A DNA stretch of 64,000 nucleotides. Origin: CALJIC01 sp039805565 (lineage in GTDB: Bacteria > Chloroflexota > Chloroflexia > Chloroflexales > Roseiflexaceae). How positions within the stretch are numbered: the stretch's first letter is position 1; each line of letters opens with the position of its first letter. The DNA lies in NCBI GenBank assembly GCA_039805565.1, contig JBDLTZ010000124.1:1-64000 (forward strand), written 5' to 3'. A program made the translations under genes and the position numbers. The notes under the pieces were generated by a model that was not told where the DNA came from, ran no database searches, and saw only the letters and a list, made by a program, of their open reading frames with translations. Below, piece after piece: positions 23,997 to 31,813 of the stretch.

Positions 23997-24025
23997 GGGT
24001 GCGAGGAACGTGTCCTCGCACCCCG
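23997..24025 (-). terminator. Terminator of the lipoprotein gene
   Basis: A perfect 12-bp stem (GGGGTGCGAGGA / TCCTCGCACCCC) with a 5-base loop lies downstream of the lipoprotein stop. On the minus strand it is followed by a short TTTGTCATTG tract. It separates that gene from the rmlB promoter. Confidence 0.7.
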
Positions 24026-24060
24026 TGTGTGTGATGGACCCGGAAGGGGCCCTGGCCGGG

Positions 24061-24936
24061 CTAGACGCCGCTCAGCTGGACTGAGCCGACGATGTCGTTC
24101 AGCACCGGCTGGATGGTCTGCAGCTCCTGCATGGACTCGGCGCGGGCGTAGAAGTCGTACGCCTTGCCGCTGCTGCGCATGATGGCGTGGGTCTCGGCAG
24201 TGCCGTCAGTGTTCTCTACTGTGTAGAACATCGCCTGCACTCCGCCCAGCGTGACCTGCTGGCTGGAGCGGACCGTGGCGCCCTGCGGCAGCATGGAGGA
24301 GGGCTTCCAGTCGGCGGTCATATCAGTCGACTCGACGCCGATGCGCGGGACCTCGACGCCGGCCGGAGACCAGGCGTTCTCGCCGTCGACCTGCTCCCAG
24401 CCCTGGGGGATCTGGAACGAGAGGCCGAGCTCGGGGACACCGGCCGGCTCGTAGGCGCCGGTGGTGGCGCTGCTCGAGCCGCTCGTGCTGCCCGAGGCGT
24501 CAGTGCCGGTGGCGCCGCCAGTGGTGGCGCTGTCGGAGCCGGTGGCGCCGCCGGTGGTACTCTCACTCGTCGTGGTGTTGCCGCTACCGGCCGTTCCGTT
24601 GTTGTCGGTCGTCGTGCCGCTGGCGCCGGGGGTGTCGCCGGTGTTGCTGGCGGCCTCCGGGGTGGCCTGGGCGGTGGCGTCAGCCGGCATCGCATCCGTG
24701 CCGGTCACGGCCGTCTGGTTCGCCGCGGCCGTCGCGTCGGGGGCCACATCGGCGGCCTCGCCGGCGCCCGTCTCTGAGGTGGGGATCGTGCTGACGCTGT
24801 CGCCGCCGGTAGTGGCGGCCGAGGTGGCGCTGGCGCCCGTGCCGTCTGTGCTGCCGCCGTTGGTGCTGGCGGGGCTGCCGCCGCACCCTGCGAGTAGTGC
24901 CGCGCTGATCAGGCCGATGCCGATAAACTTCTTCAT
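24061..24936 (-). CDS. Lipoprotein with Thr/Ser/Gly-rich linker
   Basis: 291 residues. A lipoprotein signal ends in the lipobox LLAGC (cysteine about 18). Residues about 25-170 are a low-complexity linker dominated by Thr, Ala, Gly and Ser, with near repeats such as TTGGATGSDSATTGGATGTD. The C-terminal domain (about 170-291) starts LGLSFQIPQGWEQVDGE and resembles PsbP-like or similar beta domains found in secreted lipoproteins. The role is unknown. Start ATG at 24936 with GAGGAG five bases upstream; the longer frame to 25011 lacks support. Confidence 0.82.
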   Translation of the reverse strand: MKKFIGIGLISAALLAGCGGSPASTNGGSTDGTGASATSAATTGGDSVSTIPTSETGAGEAADVAPDATAAANQTAVTGTDAMPADATAQATPEAASNTGDTPGASGTTTDNNGTAGSGNTTTSESTTGGATGSDSATTGGATGTDASGSTSGSSSATTGAYEPAGVPELGLSFQIPQGWEQVDGENAWSPAGVEVPRIGVESTDMTADWKPSSMLPQGATVRSSQQVTLGGVQAMFYTVENTDGTAETHAIMRSSGKAYDFYARAESMQELQTIQPVLNDIVGSVQLSGV

Positions 24937-25034
24937 AGGTCTCCTCGCATCTGTTGCGATACTATCTGCTAGCGGGCCGATTGAGCGGCCCGGCGCGTAC
25001 AAGCGCAACAAGTGTGCCAGGAGATCGCACGGAT

Positions 25035-25394
25035 TCAGTTAGCGCGCCCTATGATTAGGACCAGCCAGCCGATCAATCCTAAGGCCGCGATTGGCACTGC
25101 GGCGCGCACGAAGCGGCGCAGGAGCTGGCCCTTCTGCTTACCCGTGTTCAGGTAGGGCTCAGCTGCCAGCAACCCGACCACCAGCAGGAATGAGCCGAGG
25201 ATGACCGTGGTCATGTAGAGGAACCGCGCCCACCAGCCGAAGTCGATCCAGCCGTAGAACACGAAGTAGAGTGCCTCGCGCCAGATCACCAGGCCCACGA
25301 ACAGGCCGAGCACGATCAGCACCAGGTACAGCGCGAAGAAGCCAAGCTCGCGGGCGATGCCGCCCCCGCGTATCTCATCAGTGGTGTGTCTCAT
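25035..25394 (-). CDS. Small membrane protein of unknown function
   Basis: 119 residues with three hydrophobic helices (about 16-37, 57-78, 95-115) and a short charged loop NTGKQKGQLLRR. I do not recognise a family. It ends just after the ABC ATPase gene start-side block in the same direction (13 bases after the ATPase stop), so it may be co-transcribed with the transporter. Start ATG at 25394. Confidence 0.75.
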   Translation of the reverse strand: MRHTTDEIRGGGIARELGFFALYLVLIVLGLFVGLVIWREALYFVFYGWIDFGWWARFLYMTTVILGSFLLVVGLLAAEPYLNTGKQKGQLLRRFVRAAVPIAALGLIGWLVLIIGRAN

Positions 25395-25407
25395 CGGTTA
25401 TCTCCTC

Positions 25408-26223
25408 TCATACACGCTCCAGTAGCTCCCTGAGTTCGGGCGCAAGCTGGAGCAGCTCCTCGGGCAGCACGTCGCCGCGCAGAATCGCCTGGCCGAGGGG
25501 CGAGCTCTTGAAGTCCAGCAGCTGCCGTTCGAGCGGGCTGTCGAGCGTCACATCCTCCTGCACCCTGCCGTCGCGGAAGGTGATCACGCGGCGCGCGGCG
25601 CACGCAACCTCGTGGTTATGCGTGACAATCAGCAGGGTGGTCCCCTGCTCGCGGTTCAGCTCGGTGAGCAGCGCCATGATCTCGGCGGTGGTGGCGGTGT
25701 CCAGGTTGCCGGTGGGCTCGTCGGCCAGCACGATCGCCGGCCGATTGGCGAGCGCCCGGGCGATCGCCACGCGCTGGCGTTCGCCGCCCGAGAGCTGGTT
25801 CGGCAGGTGGTCGGCGCGGCGCGCCAGGCCCACCAGGGCCAGCAGCTCACGGGCGCGGTCGTGCCGCTGGCGGGCGCTGCGGGTCGTCTCGTACATCGGC
25901 ACCTCGACGTTCTCGCGCGCCGTGAGGGTCGGGATCAGGTTGTGGGTCTGGAAGATGAACCCGATCGTGCGGCCGCGGAACTGGTCCAGATCGCGCACCT
26001 GGCTCAGCGGGGTGCCGCCGATGATCACCTCGCCCGAGGTCGGCCGGTCCAGTGCGCCGAGCATGTTGAGCAGGGTGGACTTGCCGGAGCCCGAGGGGCC
26101 GACGATCGCGATCAGCTCGCCGGCACGCACCGCGAGGTCCACGCCGTCCAGCGCGCGCACCTGGCCGCCGTCGCCGTAGATCTTCGTGAGCGCGCGCGTC
26201 TCGACCACGATAGGGTGCTCCAT
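25408..26223 (-). CDS. MacB/LolD-type ABC transporter ATP-binding protein
   Basis: 271 residues. Walker A GPSGSGKSTLLNML, Q-loop FIFQTHNLIPTLTARENVE, signature LSGGERQRVAIARAL, Walker B AIVLADEPTGNLD and switch histidine VTHNHE are all intact. The sequence is the MacB/LolD/FtsE type that powers FtsX-like permeases. A C-terminal extension of about 45 residues ends LAPELRELLERV. The start is ATG at 26221-26223; the extension to 26310 is encoded by GC-rich spacer and rejected. The permease gene lies just upstream. The likely function is export or mechanotransmission across the membrane. Confidence 0.92.
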   Translation of the reverse strand: MEHPIVVETRALTKIYGDGGQVRALDGVDLAVRAGELIAIVGPSGSGKSTLLNMLGALDRPTSGEVIIGGTPLSQVRDLDQFRGRTIGFIFQTHNLIPTLTARENVEVPMYETTRSARQRHDRARELLALVGLARRADHLPNQLSGGERQRVAIARALANRPAIVLADEPTGNLDTATTAEIMALLTELNREQGTTLLIVTHNHEVACAARRVITFRDGRVQEDVTLDSPLERQLLDFKSSPLGQAILRGDVLPEELLQLAPELRELLERV

Positions 26224-26286
26224 GAGCCGTGTCCTCTCACTTCCAGGGCTTCCCGGGTGGAATGTCCGCTCATTCCTCGGCGGGGG

Positions 26287-26305
26287 TTTGGGGGCCGCAG
26301 GCCCC
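26287..26305. repeat. Spacer element copy 1, TTTGGGGGCCGCAGGCCCC
   Basis: A 19-bp GC-rich palindromic sequence in the permease-ATPase gap, identical to 48895-48913. The GGGGGCC/GGCCCC arms form a hairpin around GCA. Confidence 0.7.
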
Positions 26306-26331
26306 TCCAAACCTCCCCGCTGGGGCTGAGT

Positions 26332-28578
26332 TTACTCGTACCGCAGCGACTCAGCCGGCGGCAGATTCGCGGCGCGCCAGGCCGGATAGAGCCCGCCCGC
26401 CGCCCCGAGGACCAGGGCCAGGGCCAGGGTCTGCGCGAACAGCTCGGGCGAGAAGGCGAACACCAGGAACGACCCCGTGCTTGGCTCGAGCGTGAAGAGC
26501 CAGCTCAGGCCCACCCCGATCACGATCCCTGCCAGCGCGCTGAGCAAGCTCAGCGCCAGCGACTCGGCCAGCACCATGCGCAGCACGCGTCGGCGGCGCC
26601 AGCCCACCGCGCGCAGCACGCCGATCTCCTGGCGACGCTCGAACACGCTCATGACCATCACGTTGGCCATCACGATCCCGCCCACCACCAGCGTCAGCGC
26701 CGTGAGCGCGCCGAACATCGCCTCCATCGAGGCGAAGTCCTGCATGCGCTCGGTCAGGTTGGCCGCCTTGCTCACTATCACGTCCGGGAACTGCTGCTCT
26801 AGCTCCAGCGCCAGCGCGTCGGCGCGCCCCTGGTCGCGCAGCGAGACGCCGATGAACGACACCTGGCGCGGCTTGCGGAACAGGCGCTGCGCCTCCTTCA
26901 GCGCGATCACGCCGCCGGCGTCCTCGTAGGACATGCCGGTCTCGTAGATGCCCGCCACTGTGTATCGCGACCCCGCGATCCGCATCGTGTCGCCGACCTT
27001 CTTCTTGAGGCTGGTGGCGGCGAAGCGCCCGAGCAGGATCTCGCGCGGCTGCTGGAGGGTGTGTCCCTCGCGCACACGGTAGTGGCTGATGTAGCGCTCG
27101 TGCGGCTCGAGGCCGTAGACCAGGAAGAAGGGCATGCCGGGCGCGCTGCTGACGCCGAACACCAGCTTCGACACCGCCGCCACGTCCGGGTGCAGCCGCA
27201 TCTGGTCCGCTACGCGCTCGTCGATCTGCGAGAGCGACGCGTCCGAGACGTCGCGCTGCTCGACGATCAGGTCGGCCTGACCGGCGCTCAGCAGGCTGGT
27301 GAAGGCCTGCTTGGTGCCCTCGGTCATGGCCAGCAGCGCCACCACGAACCCCACGCCGATGCCGATGCCGGCCACGGTGACCAGAGTGCGGGCCGGGCGG
27401 CGCAGCAGGCTCTGCAGGGCCCCGCCGCCGGGGAGCGAGCCCACAAGCCGCGCCAGGCGCCCGGGCGCCACCGTGGCCCCGCCCTCGCTCCGCATCGCCT
27501 CGACCGGCGCCATCCGCGAGGCCCGCCAGGCTGGGTAGAGCCCACCCACTGCGCCCAGGAGCAGCGCCACCACGATCGCCTGTGTGTACATCTCGGGCGA
27601 GACCGTCTCCTCGAGCAGCGACTGGACCGCCGGCGAGAGCGCGGCGAGCGCGATCAGCCCCAGCCCCAGGGCGATACCGATCAGCCCGCCGAGCAAGCTC
27701 AGCGCCAGCGACTCGCCCAGGATCATGAGGACGACGCGCCGGCGGCGCCAGCCCACCGCGCGCAACACGCCGATCTCGCGGGTGCGCTCCAGCACGCTCA
27801 TCAGCATGGTGTTCATCATGCCCAGCCCACCCACCAGGATAGCGAAGATGCCCAGGAACCAGCCGAGCGAGCGGTACATCTTCAGGATATCGTCCTGGCG
27901 CGAGGGGTCGCCGGTGCGGGTGGCGGTCAGATCGGGCCAGCGTTTCTCGATCGTCTCCTTCAGCTCGGCCGAGCGGCCGGCGTCCTTCAGCTTGACGCCG
28001 TAGTAGCTCACCTGGCCGCGGCGGTCGAAGGCGCGCTGCGCGTCCTCGAGCGTGATCACCGCGCCGCCGTCCTCGATGTTGTTGCCGGTCTCGTAAATCC
28101 CCACCACCCGGTAGCCCGCGCCGCTCATGCGGAAGGTGTCGCCGACCTGCTTCTTGAGGCTGGCGGCGGAGAGCTTGCCGAGCAGCACCTGGCGGCGGCC
28201 GGCGAGCGGCTGGCCGGCAATGAGCTTGTAGCGCCCGATCGCGAAGCCGCGCGGCTCGTAGCCGGCCACGAAGAAGTATGGCGAGTCCTCGAGCGGGATC
28301 ATGCCAACCACCGCGCCGTCCACCTCGTCCACGCCGGACAGCTGGGCGATCTGCTCGCCTACCTCCTCGTCCACCGCGCTGAGGATCGTCATCACTGCGT
28401 CTTCCTGGGCCACGGTGAGGTCGGCGGCGCTTGACGAGGACATGCGCTCGAAGCCGCCGGCGAGCCCCTCAGCGAACGCTGAGAGCGCGATGACGGCGGC
28501 CACGCCGATCGCCACGCCGAGCGTCGTGAGCAGGGTGCGGCTTTTGCGGCGCCACAGGTTGTTGAAGATCATCGCCAT
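26332..28578 (-). CDS. Double-length MacB/FtsX-type ABC permease
   Basis: 748 residues made of two head-to-tail MacB-like units (about 1-380 and 385-748). Each unit has one N-terminal helix (RTLLTTLGVAIGVAAVIALSAF; RTLVTVAGIGIGVGFVVALLAM), a periplasmic-type domain, and an FtsX end with three helices (GMMNTMLMSVLERTREIGVLRAVGWRRRRV; IVMANVMVMSVFERRQEIGVLRAVGWRRRRV). The two halves are strikingly similar, indicating internal duplication. Canonical MacB has one unit and works as a dimer, so this chain may replace the dimer. A -10-like TAGAAT sits six bases before the ATG. Confidence 0.9.
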   Translation of the reverse strand: MAMIFNNLWRRKSRTLLTTLGVAIGVAAVIALSAFAEGLAGGFERMSSSSAADLTVAQEDAVMTILSAVDEEVGEQIAQLSGVDEVDGAVVGMIPLEDSPYFFVAGYEPRGFAIGRYKLIAGQPLAGRRQVLLGKLSAASLKKQVGDTFRMSGAGYRVVGIYETGNNIEDGGAVITLEDAQRAFDRRGQVSYYGVKLKDAGRSAELKETIEKRWPDLTATRTGDPSRQDDILKMYRSLGWFLGIFAILVGGLGMMNTMLMSVLERTREIGVLRAVGWRRRRVVLMILGESLALSLLGGLIGIALGLGLIALAALSPAVQSLLEETVSPEMYTQAIVVALLLGAVGGLYPAWRASRMAPVEAMRSEGGATVAPGRLARLVGSLPGGGALQSLLRRPARTLVTVAGIGIGVGFVVALLAMTEGTKQAFTSLLSAGQADLIVEQRDVSDASLSQIDERVADQMRLHPDVAAVSKLVFGVSSAPGMPFFLVYGLEPHERYISHYRVREGHTLQQPREILLGRFAATSLKKKVGDTMRIAGSRYTVAGIYETGMSYEDAGGVIALKEAQRLFRKPRQVSFIGVSLRDQGRADALALELEQQFPDVIVSKAANLTERMQDFASMEAMFGALTALTLVVGGIVMANVMVMSVFERRQEIGVLRAVGWRRRRVLRMVLAESLALSLLSALAGIVIGVGLSWLFTLEPSTGSFLVFAFSPELFAQTLALALVLGAAGGLYPAWRAANLPPAESLRYE

Positions 28579-28584
28579 AGTCGT

Positions 28585-28590
28585 ATTCTA
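28585..28590 (-). promoter_or_regulatory. -10 element implying a leaderless permease mRNA
   Basis: TAGAAT on the minus strand is followed by six bases and then the ATG at 28578, so transcription would start at or next to the initiation codon. There is no clear -35 and no ribosome site. Confidence 0.4.
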
Positions 28591-28634
28591 CCGCGTGCCG
28601 GCCCGCAGCGCATCGGCCTTCGTGAGCATGTTGC

Positions 28635-28655
28635 GTTTTGAGTTTTGAGTCTCGA
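28635..28655. repeat. Heptad repeat, single arm
   Basis: GTTTTGA, GTTTTGA, GTCTCGA. It has the same unit as at 38185 and, in part, 7604. Confidence 0.7.
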
Positions 28656-28804
28656 GCGGTGCTGCGGGCATAATTCCGTATCGTGGTGCGCCACAGCGCA
28701 TGGTACACCCGTACGGTGCGCGGCGCGAGAGGGCCCCACCACCAAGCGTGGCGGTAGCGTAACTGCGAAGTCGCGGGTGGCTCGACTGGGACGCACATGC
28801 CGAT

Positions 28805-28833
28805 TTGCATATTTTTTGGACCTATGCTATACT
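28805..28833 (+). promoter_or_regulatory. Promoter of tRNA-Gly
   Basis: TTGCAT (28805-28810), 17-base spacer, TGC-TATACT (-10 at 28828-28833). An extended -10 promoter about 45 bases before the mature tRNA. Confidence 0.8.
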
Positions 28834-28885
28834 CCTTGGCGTCGCGAGGAAGTGAAACGAAATCGCGGCAAAACAAGTGAAGAGC

Positions 28886-28961
28886 GCGGGAGTGGCTCAG
28901 TTGGTAGAGCGACACCTTGCCAAGGTGTAGGTCGCGGGTTCGAATCCCGTCTCCCGCTCCA
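28886..28961 (+). tRNA. tRNA-Gly(GCC)
   Basis: A 76-base cloverleaf. Acceptor arm GCGGGAG pairs with CTCCCGC, the anticodon loop is CTTGCCAAG giving GCC, the T loop has GGTTCGAATCCC, and the CCA end is encoded. It has its own promoter and terminator. Confidence 0.97.
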
Positions 28962-28965
28962 CTCG

Positions 28966-28997
28966 AAAGACCAGGCTGCAACGCCTGGTCTTTCTTT
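28966..28997 (+). terminator. Intrinsic terminator after tRNA-Gly
   Basis: AAAGACCAGGC and GCCTGGTCTTT form a perfect 11-bp stem with a 6-base loop, followed by CTTTT. It lies five bases after the CCA end. Confidence 0.92.
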
Positions 28998-29051
28998 TGC
29001 CACCAATACCGGTGCCACTCGTACTCTGGGCCATGGCGCGCCAGTCTGTTA

Positions 29052-29080
29052 TTGACAACCACCCCGCGCTTGTGTACAGT
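29052..29080 (+). promoter_or_regulatory. Promoter of the secreted hypothetical gene
   Basis: TTGACA (29052-29057), 17-base spacer, TACAGT (29075-29080). The predicted start near 29087 excludes the GTG at 29083 as the translation start and supports the ATG at 29125. Confidence 0.7.
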
Positions 29081-29124
29081 AGGTGCACACAGTTCGCCCA
29101 AATCTACCGCTACGGACACAGCCT

Positions 29125-29682
29125 ATGCGCGGGAAGAATGTCGTTATCCCCGCCGCGCTCGTCGTGGCCTTCATGCTGGCGCTGAGCTGCACCCTGATGG
29201 GCATGGCGGCCCTCCCTCGTTCCCTGTCCGCCCAGCGCATCGCGAACATGGATCGCTGGCACGCCCAGGCCCCGGAGAGCTACCGCGTTGTGGTTGAGGT
29301 GAGCTTCACCGGGCGCACCTGCCTCCAGGAGATCGAGGTGCGCGGCGATGCCAAGAGCATCCTGCACGACACGTGCGGCTCCTCCTGGATCTCTACGCTG
29401 TGGGTGCCGCGCCTCTTCGAGCTCGGGCAGCGCCTTGAGCGGCCCGCCGAGTGCTTCCCCTCCAACCGCAACTGCGTCTGCCAGCGCGTGCGCATCGGCT
29501 CGATCGAGTACGACCCCGAGCTTGGCTTCCCGGGGAGCATCGTCTGGCGCCGCGAGCTGCGCCCCAACTGGCATAACCCGGCGTACCTCGCGCGCATGCT
29601 CGAGACGCGCGAGCTGCCGAACTGCACCGCCGCCCAGCGCTCACTGCGCCTCACCGTCATCTCGCTCACTCCGCTGCCGTAG
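29125..29682 (+). CDS. Secreted or anchored protein, DUF6174-like
   Basis: 185 residues. An N-terminal hydrophobic segment (about 6-28, VIPAALVVAFMLALSCTLMGMAAL) suggests export or a membrane anchor. The rest has paired cysteines (TCLQEIEV, DTCGSS, CFPSNRNCVCQRV) and the layout WHAQAPESYRVVVEV ... IEYDPELGFPGSI, which resembles the DUF6174 type of small secreted proteins. The function is unknown. The start is set by the promoter position. It is monocistronic by appearance. Confidence 0.7.
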   Translation: MRGKNVVIPAALVVAFMLALSCTLMGMAALPRSLSAQRIANMDRWHAQAPESYRVVVEVSFTGRTCLQEIEVRGDAKSILHDTCGSSWISTLWVPRLFELGQRLERPAECFPSNRNCVCQRVRIGSIEYDPELGFPGSIVWRRELRPNWHNPAYLARMLETRELPNCTAAQRSLRLTVISLTPLP

Positions 29683-29812
29683 CCACCGAGACCCCCCGCT
29701 TGCGCGAAAGGGGCGCTGGTGGTAGCCTTGGCGCGTTCCCGTTTCCCGCCACTCCCTGCCGGCCGATATCCCGACCCGCCGGGCGGGCCTGCCGCAGCAG
29801 CCACCCCTCTGC

Positions 29813-29945
29813 CACAGAGCGCACAGAGGACACAGAGGGGTGAGCGCAGCCGAAGTGGCCGCGCGCCGATCGGAGAGCAGGAACGCCGCCCGCACGTCAT
29901 CCGACGAGAAGCCGCCGCCTCTGTGCCCCCTGTGTTCTCTGTGGC
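29813..29945. repeat. Nonamer CACAGAGNN repeats as an inverted pair
   Basis: Three 9-mers (CACAGAGCG, CACAGAGGA, CACAGAGGG at 29813-29839) and, after about 80 bases of GC-rich sequence, three complementary 9-mers (CTCTGTGCC, CCCTGTGTT, CTCTGTGGC at 29919-29945). The period is 9, unlike the 7-base families elsewhere. It lies in the 285-base gap before the dehydrogenase gene; no gene is seen between the arms. Confidence 0.8.
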
Positions 29946-29967
29946 CTGAAACCCGGAAGTTGCTGCC

Positions 29968-30948
29968 ATGACCCGACCGAAGGTCTACGTCACCCGCCGC
30001 ATCCCCCGGCCCGCGCTGGACATCATCGAGGCCGCCTGCGACACGGACTCCTGGGACGTGGAGGACCGGCCCGTCCCGCGCGACGTGCTGCTGCGCGCCG
30101 TCAGCGATGTGGACGGCGTCTTCACCCTGCTCACCGAGCGCGTCGACGCCGAGCTGCTGGAGGCCGCCCCCCGCCTGCGCGTGGTCGCCAATATGGCCGT
30201 CGGCTATGACAACGTGGACGTCCCGGCGCTCACCGCCCGGCGCGTGCTGCTCACCAATACCCCCGGCGTGCTCACCGACACCACGGCCGACCTGGCCTTC
30301 GCACTGATGATGGCGGCCGCGCGGCGCATCGTGGAGGGCCAGAAGCTGATCGAGGCCGGCGGCTGGACCAACTGGTCGCCGATGTTCATGACCGGTCAGG
30401 AGATCAGCGGCGCAACCCTCGGGATCGTCGGGGCCGGGCGCATCGGCGCGGCGGTGGCGCGGCGTGCCACCGGGTTCGGCATGAACATTCTGTACCACAA
30501 CCGCCGCCGCTCCCCGGAACTCGAGGCTGAGGTGGGCGCCGCCTACCGCCCGCTGGACCAGCTCTTGCGAGATGCGGACTTCGTAGTGGTGCTGGTGCCG
30601 CTCTCCCCCGAGACGCGCGGCATGTTCGGCGTGCGCGAGTTCGCGCTCATGAAAGACACGGCCGTGTTCGTCAACGCCTCGCGGGGGCCGGTGGTGAAGG
30701 AGCTGGAGCTGGTGGAGGCCCTCAAGGCCGGCAGGCCCTGGGCCGCGGGGCTGGATGTGTTCGAGCGTGAGCCGATCGGCGCAGACCACCCGCTGCTCGC
30801 GCTGCCGAACGTGGTGGCCGTGCCGCACGTGGGCAGCGCCACAGTGACCACCCGCGTGCGCATGGCGACGCTGGCTGCGCGAAACCTCCTGGCCGCGCTC
30901 ACTGGCGAGCATCCTCCAAGCCCGGTGAACCCGGAGGTGTTGCAGTGA
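29968..30948 (+). CDS. D-isomer-specific 2-hydroxyacid dehydrogenase (glyoxylate/hydroxypyruvate reductase type)
   Basis: 326 residues. The NAD(P) motif is GIVGAGRIGAAVARRATGFGMNILYHNRR. The catalytic triad of the family is visible as the arginine in VNASRGPVVKE, the glutamate in GLDVFEREP and the histidine in VPHVGSAT. Length is standard. The sequence resembles glyoxylate/hydroxypyruvate reductases (GyaR), but substrate cannot be fixed. Start ATG at 29968. It overlaps the next gene by 4 bases, so both are probably made together. Confidence 0.92.
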   Translation: MTRPKVYVTRRIPRPALDIIEAACDTDSWDVEDRPVPRDVLLRAVSDVDGVFTLLTERVDAELLEAAPRLRVVANMAVGYDNVDVPALTARRVLLTNTPGVLTDTTADLAFALMMAAARRIVEGQKLIEAGGWTNWSPMFMTGQEISGATLGIVGAGRIGAAVARRATGFGMNILYHNRRRSPELEAEVGAAYRPLDQLLRDADFVVVLVPLSPETRGMFGVREFALMKDTAVFVNASRGPVVKELELVEALKAGRPWAAGLDVFEREPIGADHPLLALPNVVAVPHVGSATVTTRVRMATLAARNLLAALTGEHPPSPVNPEVLQ

Positions 30949-31718
30949 TCCACGGAATCGACCACCTGGTGATCCTGGTGCGCGACCTCGAGCAGGCCGT
31001 TGCAGACTACGCGGCGCTCGGCTTCGCAGTGACGCCTGGCGGTGAGCATGCCGACGGCGCCACCCACAACGCGCTGGTGCCCTTCGCAGACGGCTCGTAC
31101 CTCGAGCTGATCGCCTTCCGCCAGGAGGTGCCCGACCACCGCTGGGCGCGCCACCGGGCGCTCGGGGAGGGGCTGGTGGATTTCGCGCTGCTGCCGGACG
31201 CGATCGCCGAGGACATCGCGGCGGCCCGCGGGCGCGGCCTGGAGTACCGCGGGCCCACCCCCGGGGGGCGGCTGCGGCCCGACGGTCAGCGCGTCGAGTG
31301 GTTTATCGGCGAGCCGCCCACGCCGGACATGCCGTTCCTGTGCGCCGACGTGACCCCGCGCGAGCTGCGCGTACCGGCCGGCGAGGCCCGTGAGCACCCC
31401 AACGGCGCGATCGGCATTGCTGAGCTCACCGTAGCCGTGGCCGACGCCCCTGCCAGCGCCGCCCGCTACCAGGCGCTGCTCGGGATCGAGCCGGTGGTGC
31501 TGGACGCGCACACGGTCACCTTCGGCCTCGGCAGCACGCGCATTACGCTTGCCGCGCCCGCCTCTGACGCTCCGGCCGACGCGGCGCTCCGTGATCGCTT
31601 GCAGGCCCGGGGCGAGGGGCCGCTGGCCTTCGCCCTGCACGGCGGGCGCGGCACCGCCGGCGCCCTGCTCAGCCAGCAGCTGTCGCACGGTGTGGATATC
31701 GACATCGTGGCCGGGTAG
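30945..31718 (+). CDS. VOC / glyoxalase-like domain protein
   Basis: 257 residues with the vicinal-oxygen-chelate start HLVILVRDLEQAVADYAALGFAVTPGGEH, and GSYLELIAF, where metal or substrate contacts usually lie. A second, more divergent half (IAELTVAVADAPASAARYQALLGIEPV) suggests a two-module fold. It matches the Glyoxalase_3-like group; the substrate is unknown. The start GTG at 30945 overlaps the dehydrogenase stop, suggesting a joint role in 2-hydroxy or keto acid metabolism. Confidence 0.85.
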   Translation: MIHGIDHLVILVRDLEQAVADYAALGFAVTPGGEHADGATHNALVPFADGSYLELIAFRQEVPDHRWARHRALGEGLVDFALLPDAIAEDIAAARGRGLEYRGPTPGGRLRPDGQRVEWFIGEPPTPDMPFLCADVTPRELRVPAGEAREHPNGAIGIAELTVAVADAPASAARYQALLGIEPVVLDAHTVTFGLGSTRITLAAPASDAPADAALRDRLQARGEGPLAFALHGGRGTAGALLSQQLSHGVDIDIVAG

Positions 31719-31724
31719 GGGCCG

Positions 31725-31733
31725 TGCTATACT
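31725..31733 (+). promoter_or_regulatory. Extended -10 promoter of the A2M-like gene
   Basis: TGCTATACT at 31725-31733; the -35 at 17 bases is poor. It gives a leader of about 75 bases. Confidence 0.6.
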
Positions 31734-31813
31734 AGCCCCGTTCGCTGACTGCTGCGCCGTAACACACGCCGCCACGGGCGCCGTGCCGCCGCGGCGCCCG
31801 CAAAGGAGCGAGA

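Larger units (their letters stand above)
28579..28804. other. Intergenic region between permease and tRNA
   Basis: The spacer of about 306 bases holds a short heptad array (GTTTTGA, GTTTTGA, GTCTCGA at 28635-28655). It also carries the permease -10 at its left end and the tRNA promoter at its right end. I see no gene in it. Confidence 0.6.
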
